Assembly: GCF_032108445.1 (NCBI RefSeq)
Contig: NZ_CP134876.1
Coordinates: 6,014,001 to 6,078,000 of the forward strand
Direction of reading: 5' to 3'
Length of the DNA: 64,000 nt
Origin: Micromonospora halotolerans
GTDB lineage: Bacteria; Actinomycetota; Actinomycetes; Mycobacteriales; Micromonosporaceae
The position numbers and the translations under genes were made by a program. The notes below the pieces were generated by a model. It saw only the letters and a program-made list of their open reading frames with translations, ran no database searches and was not told where the DNA came from. Shown piece by piece: positions 8,782-16,887 of this stretch (its first letter is position 1; each line of letters begins with the position of its first letter).

Positions 8782-9699
8782 ATGAAAGCGATCGTGGTGA
8801 CGGACCAGGCAGCGGGAATGGCCGGGATGACGCTGGTGGAGCGGCCCGAGCCCGAAGCGGCGCTGAACGACGTCGTTGTTCAGGTTCATGCGTCGGGATT
8901 CACTCCGGGTGAGCTGGCGTGGCCCTCGACCTGGACCGATCGCCTCGGCCGGGACCGGACGCCGTCGATCCCCGGCCACGAGCTGGCCGGAGTGGTCAGC
9001 GCTCTCGGGTATGGCACGACGGGACTGTCTGTGGGACAGCGGGTGTTCGGCCTCACGGACTGGAACCGCGACGGCACCCTGGCGGAGTATGTGGCCGTCG
9101 AGGCACGCAACCTCGCGCCGCTGCCCGGAGACGTCGACTTCACGGTGGGCGCGAGCCTGCCGATTTCAGGCCTGACCGCGTGGCAGGGCCTGTTCATGCA
9201 CGGCCGCTTCCAGGCGGGGCAGAGCGTTCTCGTACATGGTGCGGCCGGTGGAGTCGGCTCGATGGTGACCCAGCTCGCCAAGGAGGCCGGCGCCTACGTC
9301 ATCGGCACCGGACGTGCCGCCGACCGCCAGACCGCGCTCGACTTCGGCGCGCAGGAGTTCGCCGACCTCGACAACGACACCCTGGAAGACGTCGGCGGCG
9401 TCGATCTGGTTTTTGACGTGATCGGCGGCGACATCCAGAAGCGTTCCGCGGGTCTGGTCCGAGCCGGAGGAACCCTGGTGACCATCGCTGGCCCGCCCGA
9501 AGCACAGCCGGCGGACGGCCTGGCGGTTGACTTCGTTGTCGAGGCCGATCGCGCGCAACTGGGTGAGGTCGTCCAGCGGATCAGGGATGGCCGGCTGCGG
9601 ACGAACATCGGCACCGTCGCGGCCCTCGACGACGCCGTCGCCGCCTTCAACCCGACCGAGCGGGCCAAGGGAAAGACGATCATCCGCGTTCGCTCGTAA
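8782..9699 (+). CDS. NADP-dependent quinone oxidoreductase-type MDR protein (copy 1)
   Basis: 305 residues of the zinc-free medium-chain dehydrogenase family (quinone oxidoreductase / zeta-crystallin-like). It has the N-terminal GroES-like fold (PSIPGHELAGVV), then a Rossmann domain with the nucleotide loop GAAGGVG at about 152-158. No catalytic zinc ligands are seen. The probable role is NADPH-dependent reduction of quinones or enones. The ATG at 8782 has GAGGAG 11 nt upstream. It is about 88% identical in protein to the copy at 23537, is the same length, and has related leader sequence; a third, truncated copy lies at 10451. Expression is probably repressor-controlled (see 8554-8591). Confidence 0.92.
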   Translation: MKAIVVTDQAAGMAGMTLVERPEPEAALNDVVVQVHASGFTPGELAWPSTWTDRLGRDRTPSIPGHELAGVVSALGYGTTGLSVGQRVFGLTDWNRDGTLAEYVAVEARNLAPLPGDVDFTVGASLPISGLTAWQGLFMHGRFQAGQSVLVHGAAGGVGSMVTQLAKEAGAYVIGTGRAADRQTALDFGAQEFADLDNDTLEDVGGVDLVFDVIGGDIQKRSAGLVRAGGTLVTIAGPPEAQPADGLAVDFVVEADRAQLGEVVQRIRDGRLRTNIGTVAALDDAVAAFNPTERAKGKTIIRVRS

Positions 9700-9712
9700 G
9701 GATTCACGAGCG
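9691..9712 (+). terminator. small hairpin over the oxidoreductase stop codon
   Basis: CGCTCGT / ACGAGCG, 7-bp stem with 8-nt loop containing the TAA stop. Weak as a terminator without a T-run; it may modulate read-through to the GNAT gene. Confidence 0.4.
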
Positions 9713-9796
9713 AGAAGTGCGTCGATGGCCTTCGCCTCCCGTCGACGACGTACGGCTGGGCGAGTACGACTACCGCCACGATCCGGGAGTGACTTG

Positions 9797-10276
9797 ATGA
9801 CCATCAACGAAGGCGCACCCGCCATGACCGACGCTGCCGAGCCGACCCGCTCCGCCTTCGCGCACTCCGCCGGGGCCGGATACCCCGACGGCCTCACCCA
9901 GGACCAGACTGTCCTCATCGACGAGGTGATCGGCGAACCCCACGCCCCCGCGCTTGACGTCCGAGTCGTCAACGACGAGAAACTCGGCATCTACGACGCC
10001 ATCGTCGGGGACCGAGAGGTGGCCGGGCTGACCTACAACGTCGCCGGAGACGACCGGCTCGTGCTGCTGGCCACCTCGGTGATCCCCGAGTTCCGCAAAC
10101 AGGGCATCGCCACCGAGCTGATCCGACGCGTCCTGGACGACGTGCGTGCGCAAGGCAGGACGGTCACCATCATGTGCCCGATCGTGCGCACCTTCATCGA
10201 CCACAACCCCGAGTACGCCGGCCTCATCGACCCCGAGCACCCGGGAGCAGCCCAGGGTCGCACCCGCATGCCCTGA
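9797..10276 (+). CDS. GNAT family N-acetyltransferase (YjdJ-like)
   Basis: 159 residues. The acetyl-CoA-binding stretch FRKQGIATELIRRVL (R/QxxGxG/A type) followed by TVTIMCPIVRTFIDHNPEY is typical of the short YjdJ-like GNAT proteins. An N-terminal extension of about 55 residues precedes the domain; an ATG ten codons in is an alternative start. It lies 97 nt after the oxidoreductase on the same strand and is probably co-transcribed. Related to the GNAT at 12434 and to the broken copy directly downstream. Confidence 0.85.
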   Translation: MTINEGAPAMTDAAEPTRSAFAHSAGAGYPDGLTQDQTVLIDEVIGEPHAPALDVRVVNDEKLGIYDAIVGDREVAGLTYNVAGDDRLVLLATSVIPEFRKQGIATELIRRVLDDVRAQGRTVTIMCPIVRTFIDHNPEYAGLIDPEHPGAAQGRTRMP

Positions 10277-10318
10277 ACCCACCTGCCAACGACCTGGGCG
10301 GACCCCGCCCAACGGCGT

Positions 10319-10405
10319 GATCGGGTGGCCAGGGAACTCGTCGCTCGCCTGCTGAGCGAGATCTGCGAGCAGGAAAAGATCACCGTCATCTGCCCGGTCG
10401 TGTGA
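10319..10405 (+). pseudogene. GNAT acetyltransferase 3' remnant
   Basis: The frame ending at the TGA 10403-10405 reads RVARELVARLLSEICEQEK then ITVICPVV, clearly parallel to GIATELIRRVLDDVRAQGR / TVTIMCPIV of the intact gene just upstream. The N-terminal half and the C-terminal tail are missing and there is no start codon. A decayed duplicate. Confidence 0.65.
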
Positions 10406-10450
10406 GTTCATACCGTCCGGCGTTGAGACACGGCTCGGGCCGCCCAGCAG

Positions 10451-10571
10451 GTCCGGGCTCGTTCGGCTGCGGACGGAGAGCGGCAAACGTCGCGGCCCTC
10501 GACGATGTCGTTGCCGCCCTCAACCCGACCGAGCGGACAAGGGGAAGACGTTCATCCGCGTTCGTCCGTGA
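10451..10571 (+). pseudogene. oxidoreductase 3' remnant (third copy)
   Basis: The DNA follows the last about 120 nt of the oxidoreductase genes at 8782 and 23537 (VAALDDAVAAFNPTER ... IRVRP, stop). A one-base deletion at about 10543 breaks the frame. The sequence after its stop (GGGGCC...TGGATCAGCG) resembles the region downstream of the 23.5-kb copy, so this is the scar of a further duplication or recombination event. Confidence 0.75.
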
Positions 10572-10737
10572 GGATTCGGGGCCAGCAATCGAGCCCGCCT
10601 GGATCAGCGGCAGCTATGTGGGCGGGGTCGGACGACTCGTAGGGCACCCCTCAGCGGACCGGCCGGGTGTCTGCGCACCCACTCGGAGCCTCCAGAGATT
10701 CTGGGGGCGGTTCACGTCAAGGAGAAGGCACATATCG

Positions 10738-11985
10738 ATGCAACGCATGGCACCGGTGATCAACCAGGCTCGCCGGGGCGGAACGCTCCGGCTGGCATTC
10801 TTATCTGCGGTGGTCTCCCTGGTGGCCACGTTTGCCGCGTCGGCCGCGCCGATCCCCCTGTTCAACGTCTACCGGGCTGAGGAAGGGTTCACCAACGCCG
10901 GCATCTCGATGGCCGTCGTCACCACCGCCGTCGGTACGATTGCCGCACTGTTGGTGCTGGGGCGACTGTCCAGTCATCTGGGCCGGCGGCGCACCGCGCT
11001 CGCCAGTCTCGGCCTGCTCCTGCTGGGCTGTCTGCTGCTGCTGAACGTGCACGACATCGGCACCCTGCTGGCCGGTCGGCTACTGATGGGGGTCGGTGCC
11101 GGCTTGGCCAGCACCAGCCTCACCTCTTACATCGTCGACGCCGCACCCCCCAGGCCCGAGTGGTTGGCCGCCGTCGCCTCCAGCCAGGGACCCATGCTCG
11201 GCCTCACCCTCGGTGCCATCACCTCCGGCGCCCTGGTCCAGTTCGGTCCCTGGCCACGCGACCTCATCTACCTGGTGTGCGCCGGTCTCCTCGTACTGTC
11301 CGCCGCACTCATCGTCATCAGCCCGGAAACCGCACAGCCGACGCCGGGCGCTTGGCGATCTCTGCTACCGCGGGTCCGCGTACCGGCCGGGGTCAGGCAT
11401 CTGCTCCCTGTCGCGGCTGCGGTGTTCCTGGCCACCTGGGCGACCGGGGCCTTCTACCAGGCCTTCGTGCCCGCGCTGGTCGACGACCAGCTCCACACTC
11501 ACAGCCCGCTCATCCTCGGACTGGTGTTCGCCGCCTACATGGCCCCCAGCGTTCTCGGCGCCCCCCTCGGCGGCCGTTTCACATCGGCGGCGGCCCAAGG
11601 CGTCGGCATGATCATCTTTCTGGCCGGGTGGATCGGCATCATCACCGCGATCGCCTTCGGCACGCTGGCCTTGTTCATCGCCACAACCATCGTCGCCGGC
11701 GCCGGTCAGGGCATCGCCATCAGCGCCGCCACCCGCGGACTGCTGCACGGCAGCACTCTGGCCGATCGGGCATCGATCTTCAGCGTGGTCTACGTCCTCT
11801 GCTACAGCGGCGCCGCCTTCCCCAGCCTCATCTCCGGGGAACTCTCGAACACCTTCGCGCTACCGCAGATCGTCCTCGGATACGGCGCACTTGCCCTCGT
11901 CGCCACCCTGATCACTGTCCTCGCTGCACGCACCTCGCACATCGGCACCGCCAGGAACAGCCAGCATGGCGAGTTGGTCAAGTGA
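10738..11985 (+). CDS. MFS transporter
   Basis: 415 residues with about 12 predicted membrane segments. The loop 2-3 signature GRLSSHLGRRRTALASL is the classic MFS G-x-L-x-D-R-x-GRR-like motif, and LMGVGAGLASTSLTSY resembles motif C of drug:H+ antiporters. The ATG at 10738 has AAGGAG about 12 nt upstream. Most likely a proton-driven exporter of small toxic compounds, given the neighbouring oxidoreductase and acetyltransferases; substrate unknown. Confidence 0.9.
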   Translation: MQRMAPVINQARRGGTLRLAFLSAVVSLVATFAASAAPIPLFNVYRAEEGFTNAGISMAVVTTAVGTIAALLVLGRLSSHLGRRRTALASLGLLLLGCLLLLNVHDIGTLLAGRLLMGVGAGLASTSLTSYIVDAAPPRPEWLAAVASSQGPMLGLTLGAITSGALVQFGPWPRDLIYLVCAGLLVLSAALIVISPETAQPTPGAWRSLLPRVRVPAGVRHLLPVAAAVFLATWATGAFYQAFVPALVDDQLHTHSPLILGLVFAAYMAPSVLGAPLGGRFTSAAAQGVGMIIFLAGWIGIITAIAFGTLALFIATTIVAGAGQGIAISAATRGLLHGSTLADRASIFSVVYVLCYSGAAFPSLISGELSNTFALPQIVLGYGALALVATLITVLAARTSHIGTARNSQHGELVK

Positions 11986-12001
11986 TCGACAGGGACACCC
12001 G

Positions 12002-12050
12002 ATGACCAACTGGACAACCGACGAACTCGGCTGGATCGGACGCTCGCCTG
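12002..12050 (+). pseudogene. possible DUF2255 N-terminal remnant
   Basis: The start MTNWTTDELGWIGRS with a start codon resembles the first residues of DUF2255 proteins (WTxDELxRIG), but the frame loses similarity after about 15 residues. If real, it is a truncated gene after the MFS transporter. The rest of 11986-12433 holds no gene. Confidence 0.3.
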
Positions 12051-12366
12051 TCTGGGCGCCATCGAGCCGACGCCGTCCGTTGCCTCAGCGCTCGCTGGTC
12101 GCGTCCGGCATGGCGCGAGTGGCGATGCGGGTGGAGCGGTTGAGGTCAACGCGCCCCTCTGCCCTGGGTGGTCCTGGACGTAGCCGGCGGCAAGCCCGCG
12201 GCCGACCTTGGTCCGGCGCTGGCTCAGCTCCACCAGGGCGTAACAGGTCATGACCGGGTTGGTCTTCGTGTGGCCCCGGGCGGTTCTCACGACGCGCTTT
12301 AACAGGACCGTCTAGTTCACAGCGCGGCGCTCGACGCGACACATGCGGAGCAATCAAGCGCAGCAC

Positions 12367-12396
12367 TTGGACTTCAAGGTCCAGGTTAGATAGTTT
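12367..12396 (+). promoter_or_regulatory. promoter/operator with palindrome GGACTTCAAGGTCC
   Basis: TTGGAC (12367-12372) and TAGTTT (12391-12396) are 18 nt apart. The palindrome at 12369-12382 covers the -35 side. Same motif as at 7500 (exact reverse complement) and 8446. The GNAT gene starts 38 nt downstream of the -10. Confidence 0.5.
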
Positions 12397-12433
12397 GGTC
12401 ACGTGGCGTAACTACACTTGGACGGGTGAGCCG

Positions 12434-12838
12434 ATGAGCAGTGAAGGACAGGCACAGGTAACCGAGGAACTGATCGACAGCCTCGCTCATGGCCGCTTTG
12501 AGTTCTTCCGCGACGGCGAACTGGTCGGCTGGCTCTACTACACCCACCTGAAGCCCAACCGGTACGCCCTCCGGCACACCGAAGTCGAGTCGAGTCATCA
12601 ACACCAGGGCGTGGCGGGCGCGATGGTGCGCCGAGTACTCGACGAGATCCGCGCCCGCGAGGGCACGGTCACTGCAATCTGCCCCTTCGTGGTCGACTAC
12701 CTCAGGCGAACGACCGCCTATGCCGATCTGGTCGACGCCCGACACCCCGGCTACTCCGATCGTGCTGCTGCCGAGTCGGCGCTGAGAAAGGCCGTGGCCG
12801 AGACTACGGGCCGCGCGCCGGAGGCCCGCGAGTCATAG
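12434..12838 (+). CDS. GNAT family N-acetyltransferase
   Basis: 134 residues, YjdJ-like GNAT with ESSHQHQGVAGAMVRRVLDEI as the acetyl-CoA loop and TVTAICPFVVDYLRR as the following strand. Paralogous to the gene at 9797. The ATG at 12434 gives a normal domain; an upstream TTG at 12395 is possible. It carries the strongest copy of the shared palindrome in its promoter, so it probably belongs to the same regulon as the oxidoreductase. Acceptor substrate unknown. Confidence 0.87.
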   Translation: MSSEGQAQVTEELIDSLAHGRFEFFRDGELVGWLYYTHLKPNRYALRHTEVESSHQHQGVAGAMVRRVLDEIRAREGTVTAICPFVVDYLRRTTAYADLVDARHPGYSDRAAAESALRKAVAETTGRAPEARES

Positions 12839-13102
12839 GAGACAAGCAACAGCAGCGGGCGACCGGGGCGCTGTGCGCGTTCGTCACCGGGGCGTTTCCT
12901 CACCGTCGAGGCCCGCACGTGCGCTGACGCCCGCCTGGAGGTCTGGTTTCGCCGTCCCTTAACGGCGACATCGCGCTGAGCGGCGGAGCCGGGAGCTGAT
13001 CACCTGGCCATCGCCTCACCTGGGTCGTCGCCGCGTCCCGGGGCGCGCACTGCGGTGCGCGTTCGCAGGCCCGTGCCGGACTGCTGTGCGTCCGACCATC
13101 TC

Positions 13103-13432
13103 TCATATGCCCCGATCATCAAAGGGCGTCGTGGCGAGAAAGCTGAGCATGGTGAGGATCATCCCGACCGCCCCGAAACTACCGATCGCCGATGCCCTGG
13201 GCGCAACCGGCTTCGCGGCGATCCGACAGCCCACGGTGAACTCCGTGACCCCGATGAGCCGGTTGAGCCTTTGGGTGCCCAGCTTCCCACGAAACCCCGA
13301 GAACAGCGGACTCGAGGTGACGGGCGGCTCGTCATTCTCGACCTCGTACTGCTGGAACTTGAGCGCACCAATCCACAAGATGTTCGCCGCCCAGCACGAG
13401 CGCAGGACCGAGAAATCAAGCTACATCCCTCC
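13103..13432 (-). pseudogene. DUF417 (RclC/YkgB-like) membrane protein, truncated at both ends
   Basis: From LDFSVLRSCWAANILWIG to TMLSFLATTP the translation is a close relative of the intact protein encoded at 22331-22798, but the first about 15 residues and the whole last third (final membrane segments) are missing and replaced by unrelated sequence; a TAG stops the frame immediately upstream. A degenerate duplicate. Confidence 0.75.
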
Positions 13433-13462
13433 GCCCGAGGGCAATCGGCGCGTCACCACCAC

Positions 13463-14161
13463 CTACTGCGGCGTGCCCAGCAATTCCGTTTTGACGCCGC
13501 GCCGGATCAGCAACAAGGTTGGCGGCCAAGCGGCGAAGAAGCCGATGATCAACCCGACCTGGACAATGAGCCAAAAGACAGGGCTACTAGGCCGCAGGGT
13601 CTCGTGGAAAACAAGAAAATGCATCAGCGCCAGCCAACCTAATAGGGCGAGCTCGAAGACGGACACGGTCAGCAGGTCGCTCCTGAGAAATTTCCGCATT
13701 GCGGCCAACGCTCTTTGACCACCCGTGTGAGCCTCGGTAGAGTAGCGAAATGCAACGCCGAGGGCCACTGCGCCTACATAGTCGCCGACGACTTCGGGCC
13801 ACAGTGTGCTGCCAAAAATTTCGAGGCCGACGCCGTAGGTGATAGGCGTGGCAATGATGACACCCAGAGTGCAGTGCGTCGCACAATGATAAGTTTGGAT
13901 TGTCGTAGGAGCATGTCGCGACGCCCTGGGCGGGTTGCCGTGCCGGTCCAGCCACCGGGGAGACTGGGGTCTACCCCACTTTCTGTAGCTCAGGACGGCT
14001 ACTGGGCCGAGGTAGAGGGCGGTTGCCGGCCAGACCATCTCCATGATCTTGGCCGGCTGACGATATCCAAGAACAAATTGGTCAACAACGACAACGGCGG
14101 TGCTGGCCAACACCACAAAGAGCGAAGCCCACGCCAGCACCAGGAGCCACGTCGGTTGCAC
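13463..14161 (-). CDS. DUF4396 family membrane protein
   Basis: 232 residues with about six hydrophobic segments and the HCATHCTLG motif in the middle, characteristic of DUF4396 proteins, whose role is unknown. I prefer the GTG at 14161 because GGAG lies 6 nt upstream; the ATG at 14167 abuts that GGAG. The gene is noticeably less GC-biased in third positions than its neighbours (runs of A/T codons), suggesting acquisition from elsewhere. It lies back to back with the DUF417 remnant. Confidence 0.75.
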   Translation of the reverse strand: MQPTWLLVLAWASLFVVLASTAVVVVDQFVLGYRQPAKIMEMVWPATALYLGPVAVLSYRKWGRPQSPRWLDRHGNPPRASRHAPTTIQTYHCATHCTLGVIIATPITYGVGLEIFGSTLWPEVVGDYVGAVALGVAFRYSTEAHTGGQRALAAMRKFLRSDLLTVSVFELALLGWLALMHFLVFHETLRPSSPVFWLIVQVGLIIGFFAAWPPTLLLIRRGVKTELLGTPQ

Positions 14162-14438
14162 AGCCATCTCCGTTCGCCCCAGGCACTCGATGCAATGTCG
14201 GTGGCGGCGGATGTCACGGACTCCGCCACCAGGTGCGGAAGGCGAGCCAAGATGCCGCCTCAAACATGAGAGCACATCGGGCGGTGAGGCATGCCGCATC
14301 GCCCACCTGCACAACATCCCGCCTTCCGGGCTGAACAATGAGCCCAAATGCCGAGCCGATGCTTCACCGGGTTACGCGCCCCTTACCGTGAGGCGGCTGC
14401 ACGGCACGGCCTGCTACGCCCCCAAAAAGTTGCCACGA

Positions 14439-14785
14439 TCATGACCACGCAGGAAGTTCGCGGAGCATGTACGTATAGAAGTCCCGCATCTCGGTGGGCC
14501 GGCGGACCACCCGGCTGTTCTCGCCGGAGGCGTTGATGCCGTCGTCGGCCGCCTGGAACATGGCCTGGATCATGCTGTTCTGCGCCGACATCAGCGTCGC
14601 CCAGGCGTCGTCGCGAAGCCGGTAGTGCTCGCGGCGGCTGCCCGGCAGAGGCACCCGCTCGATGAGCCTGACGGTGGACAGCATCTTGATCGCCCCGGAC
14701 ACCGCTCCCGAACTGATGCCGAGCTACTCGGACAGGTCGGGCGCGGTGACGCTGTCAGCCTCCGCGAACAGGGCGCCGCCACCGA
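14439..14785 (-). pseudogene. MarR/GbsR-type regulator broken by an in-frame TAG
   Basis: The translation ALFAEADSVTAPDLSE-stop-LGISSGAVSGAIKMLS, continuing VRLIERVPLPGSRREHY to the TAG-free C-terminus, is the winged-helix domain of a GbsR-like MarR protein. A TAG at 14724-14726 falls inside the first recognition-helix region, and the usual first about 40 residues are absent. A re-start at the ATG at 14702 would give 87 residues lacking most of the helix-turn-helix. Confidence 0.7.
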
Positions 14786-15058
14786 CCGCCCCCGCGCAAC
14801 CATGTTCGGCGCCGCACTGGCCGCCGTTGCCGTCGGGCTCATCGCCGGCGGCACATGGCGAATGCGCAGCCGCGACGTCGGCCCGCTGAACCACCAGCCA
14901 CCCGGGCCGGTCGCGGTGGCGCGCGGCCCGGGTGTGTCGACCGCCGCGCAGCCGGGCACCGCTCCCCCAAGCCATCTCCGTCGAGCAGGTCTCGCCTTCG
15001 AGGCTCCCGGTGCCGGGACATCCGTCGCTGCCGGCACCCCGCGACCTCAGTGAAATTC

Positions 15059-15110
15059 CCCGCCGTGGCGGGCTAGGGTGATCAACGGTGTGCCGGGAAG
15101 TCTGGTCGGC
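15059..15110 (+). ncRNA. candidate cis-regulatory leader RNA, copy A
   Basis: A small hairpin (CCCGCC-GT-GGCGGG, 15059-15072), 19 nt, then the core GCCGGGAAGTCTGGTCGGC (15092-15110). The core ends 35 nt before the CBS gene's GTG. Two other units in this cluster carry the same core at the same distance and in the same orientation relative to the gene (18205-18223 and 18608-18626). Not matched to a riboswitch class I can name. Confidence 0.6.
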
Positions 15111-15145
15111 GTGTGATCCGTGGCGTCCCGACCCGAGGAGTCATC

Positions 15146-15592
15146 GTGCGAGCCCGAGACCTGGCCGTGCCCTTCCCGACCATCACCACAGCGACGTCGG
15201 CGCTGGAGGCGGCCCGGCTGCTGGCCGGTCACAATCTGCCGGGGTTGATCGTGGTCGACGATCGTGGTTGTCCGGTGACCGTGCTACCCGGCACCGAGGT
15301 GCTGCGGCTGGTTATCCCCGGCTACTGCCGGGAGGATCCGACCCTGGCGCGAATGATCGACGAGCCGTCGGCGGACCTGTTCCTGCGCGGCACGGAGGGC
15401 CGCACGGTGGCTGACGTGCTACCGCGGGAACGCCCGGAGCCGCCGGTGGTCGACCCCCAGGCAACGGTGCTGGAGGTCGCCGCCGTGATGGCCCAGAGGC
15501 GCAGCCCTCTCGTGGCCGTGGCCGCGCCCCGTCACCCGATGGTGGGGGGCATCACCCTCGACGCCCTGCTCGACCGGATGCTGGTCCAGTGA
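15146..15592 (+). CDS. CBS-domain protein
   Basis: 148 residues consisting of a pair of CBS motifs (ALEAARLLAGHNLPGLIVVDD and VLEVAAVMAQRRSPLVAVA). CBS pairs bind adenosyl ligands and gate transporters or enzymes. The GTG at 15146 has GAGGAG 5 nt upstream. Its stop codon overlaps the start of the downstream permease by 4 nt, so the two are translationally coupled and the CBS protein is probably the regulatory partner of the permease. Confidence 0.85.
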   Translation: MRARDLAVPFPTITTATSALEAARLLAGHNLPGLIVVDDRGCPVTVLPGTEVLRLVIPGYCREDPTLARMIDEPSADLFLRGTEGRTVADVLPRERPEPPVVDPQATVLEVAAVMAQRRSPLVAVAAPRHPMVGGITLDALLDRMLVQ

Positions 15593-16887
15593 CGGCGGTC
15601 GCCTGGGCGGCGGTGGCCGTCTTCACCGTCGCGTACATCCTGATCGCCACCGAAAAGATCCACCGGGTCGCCGCGGCGCTCGGCGGCGCGGCGGTCATGT
15701 TCCTGATCGGCGCCACCGACACGGCGCACGCGTTCTTCTCCGAAGAGGCCGGCATCGACTGGAACGTGATCTTCCTGCTGGTCGGCATGATGCTCATCGT
15801 GGCCGTGCTGAAACGAACCGGCGGGTTCGAGTACGTGGCGGTGTGGGCGTCGAAGCGGGCCCGGGGACGGCCGTACCGGGTGATGGTGATTCTCGTGGTC
15901 ATCACCGCCGTGGCGTCGGCGGCGCTGGACAACGTCACCACCGTCCTGCTCATCGCCCCGGTGACCTTCCTGGTGTGCGAACGCCTCGGCGTGCCGGCGG
16001 CGCCGTTCCTCATCGCCGAGGCGATGGCCTCGAACATCGGCGGCACCTCCACCCTGGTGGGCGACCCGCCGAACATCATCATCGGCAGCCGGGGCGGGCT
16101 GTCGTACAACGACTTCCTGATCCACCTCGCACCGTTCGTCGTGTTGCTGCTGGTGGTCTTCCTCGGGCTGTGCCGAGTGCTGTTCCGCGGCGCGTTCCGC
16201 TACGACCCGGACCGTGCCGCGCAGATCGCCGCCCTGCGTGAGGGCGAGGTGATCCGTGACCGGCGGCTGCTGACACTCGGGCTGGCCGTGCTCGGCGCGG
16301 TGACCGCCGCGTTCGTCCTGCACACCACGCTGCATCTGGAACCGGCGGTGGTGGCCCTGCTCGGCGGCCTGCTGCTGCTCGCCCTGTCCCGGCTCGACGC
16401 CGGCGAGATCAGCCGCGACGTCGAGTGGCCCACCCTGGTCTTCTTCGCCGGCCTGTTCATCATGGTCGGCGCTCTGGTGAACACCGGCGTCGTCGAGCAG
16501 ATCTCCCGAGCCGCGATCGACACCACCGATGGGCGGCTGCTGCCCGCGACGATGGTGCTGCTCTGGGGCTCCGCGGCCCTGTCCGCGATCGTGGACAACA
16601 TCCCGTACGTGGCCACCATGAGCCCGGTCGTCGCCGACCTGGTACATGCCCAGGGCGGCGGCGGGCAGTCACGGGTGCTCTGGTGGGCCCTCGCGCTCGG
16701 CGCCGACCTCGGCGGCAACGCCACCGCGGTCGGCGCCTCCGCCAACGTCGTCGTGCTCGGCCTGGCCGAACGCGCCGGCCAACGGATCTCGTTCTGGCAG
16801 TTCACCCGGTACGGAATCCTGGTCACCCTGGTCACCGTCGGGCTCGCCGTGCCGTACCTGTGGCTGCGCTACTTCGCCCTGGGCTGA
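15589..16887 (+). CDS. ArsB/NhaD-like ion permease (IT superfamily)
   Basis: 432 residues with about 11-12 membrane segments. Typical ion-transporter signatures are the two re-entrant loops SAALDNVTTVLLIAPV...ASNIGGTSTLVGDPPN and AIVDNIPYVATMSP...ADLGGNATAVGASAN. The family includes ArsB, NhaD and citrate or P-protein permeases. With the coupled CBS protein and neighbouring antiporters, Na+/H+ exchange is the best guess, but arsenite or dicarboxylate transport cannot be excluded. Its last 19 nt overlap the convergent NhaP gene. Confidence 0.9.
   Translation: MTAVAWAAVAVFTVAYILIATEKIHRVAAALGGAAVMFLIGATDTAHAFFSEEAGIDWNVIFLLVGMMLIVAVLKRTGGFEYVAVWASKRARGRPYRVMVILVVITAVASAALDNVTTVLLIAPVTFLVCERLGVPAAPFLIAEAMASNIGGTSTLVGDPPNIIIGSRGGLSYNDFLIHLAPFVVLLLVVFLGLCRVLFRGAFRYDPDRAAQIAALREGEVIRDRRLLTLGLAVLGAVTAAFVLHTTLHLEPAVVALLGGLLLLALSRLDAGEISRDVEWPTLVFFAGLFIMVGALVNTGVVEQISRAAIDTTDGRLLPATMVLLWGSAALSAIVDNIPYVATMSPVVADLVHAQGGGGQSRVLWWALALGADLGGNATAVGASANVVVLGLAERAGQRISFWQFTRYGILVTLVTVGLAVPYLWLRYFALG

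Noticed and set aside
11802..12290. 162-codon minus-strand frame with GHTKTNPVMTCYALVELSQ
   Set aside because: Half of it is antisense to the MFS gene; the remaining part matched nothing I know.
14800..15053. Frame starting MFGAALAAVAVGLIAGG, like the membrane anchor of a class F sortase
   Set aside because: Only a hydrophobic segment and a Pro-rich stretch; no sortase catalytic domain follows and it overlaps the MarR remnant.
15059..15110. Leader motif read as a cobalamin riboswitch
   Set aside because: It has a GGGAAG but lacks the B12-box (GCCACTG) and the usual length; the genes are ion transporters.
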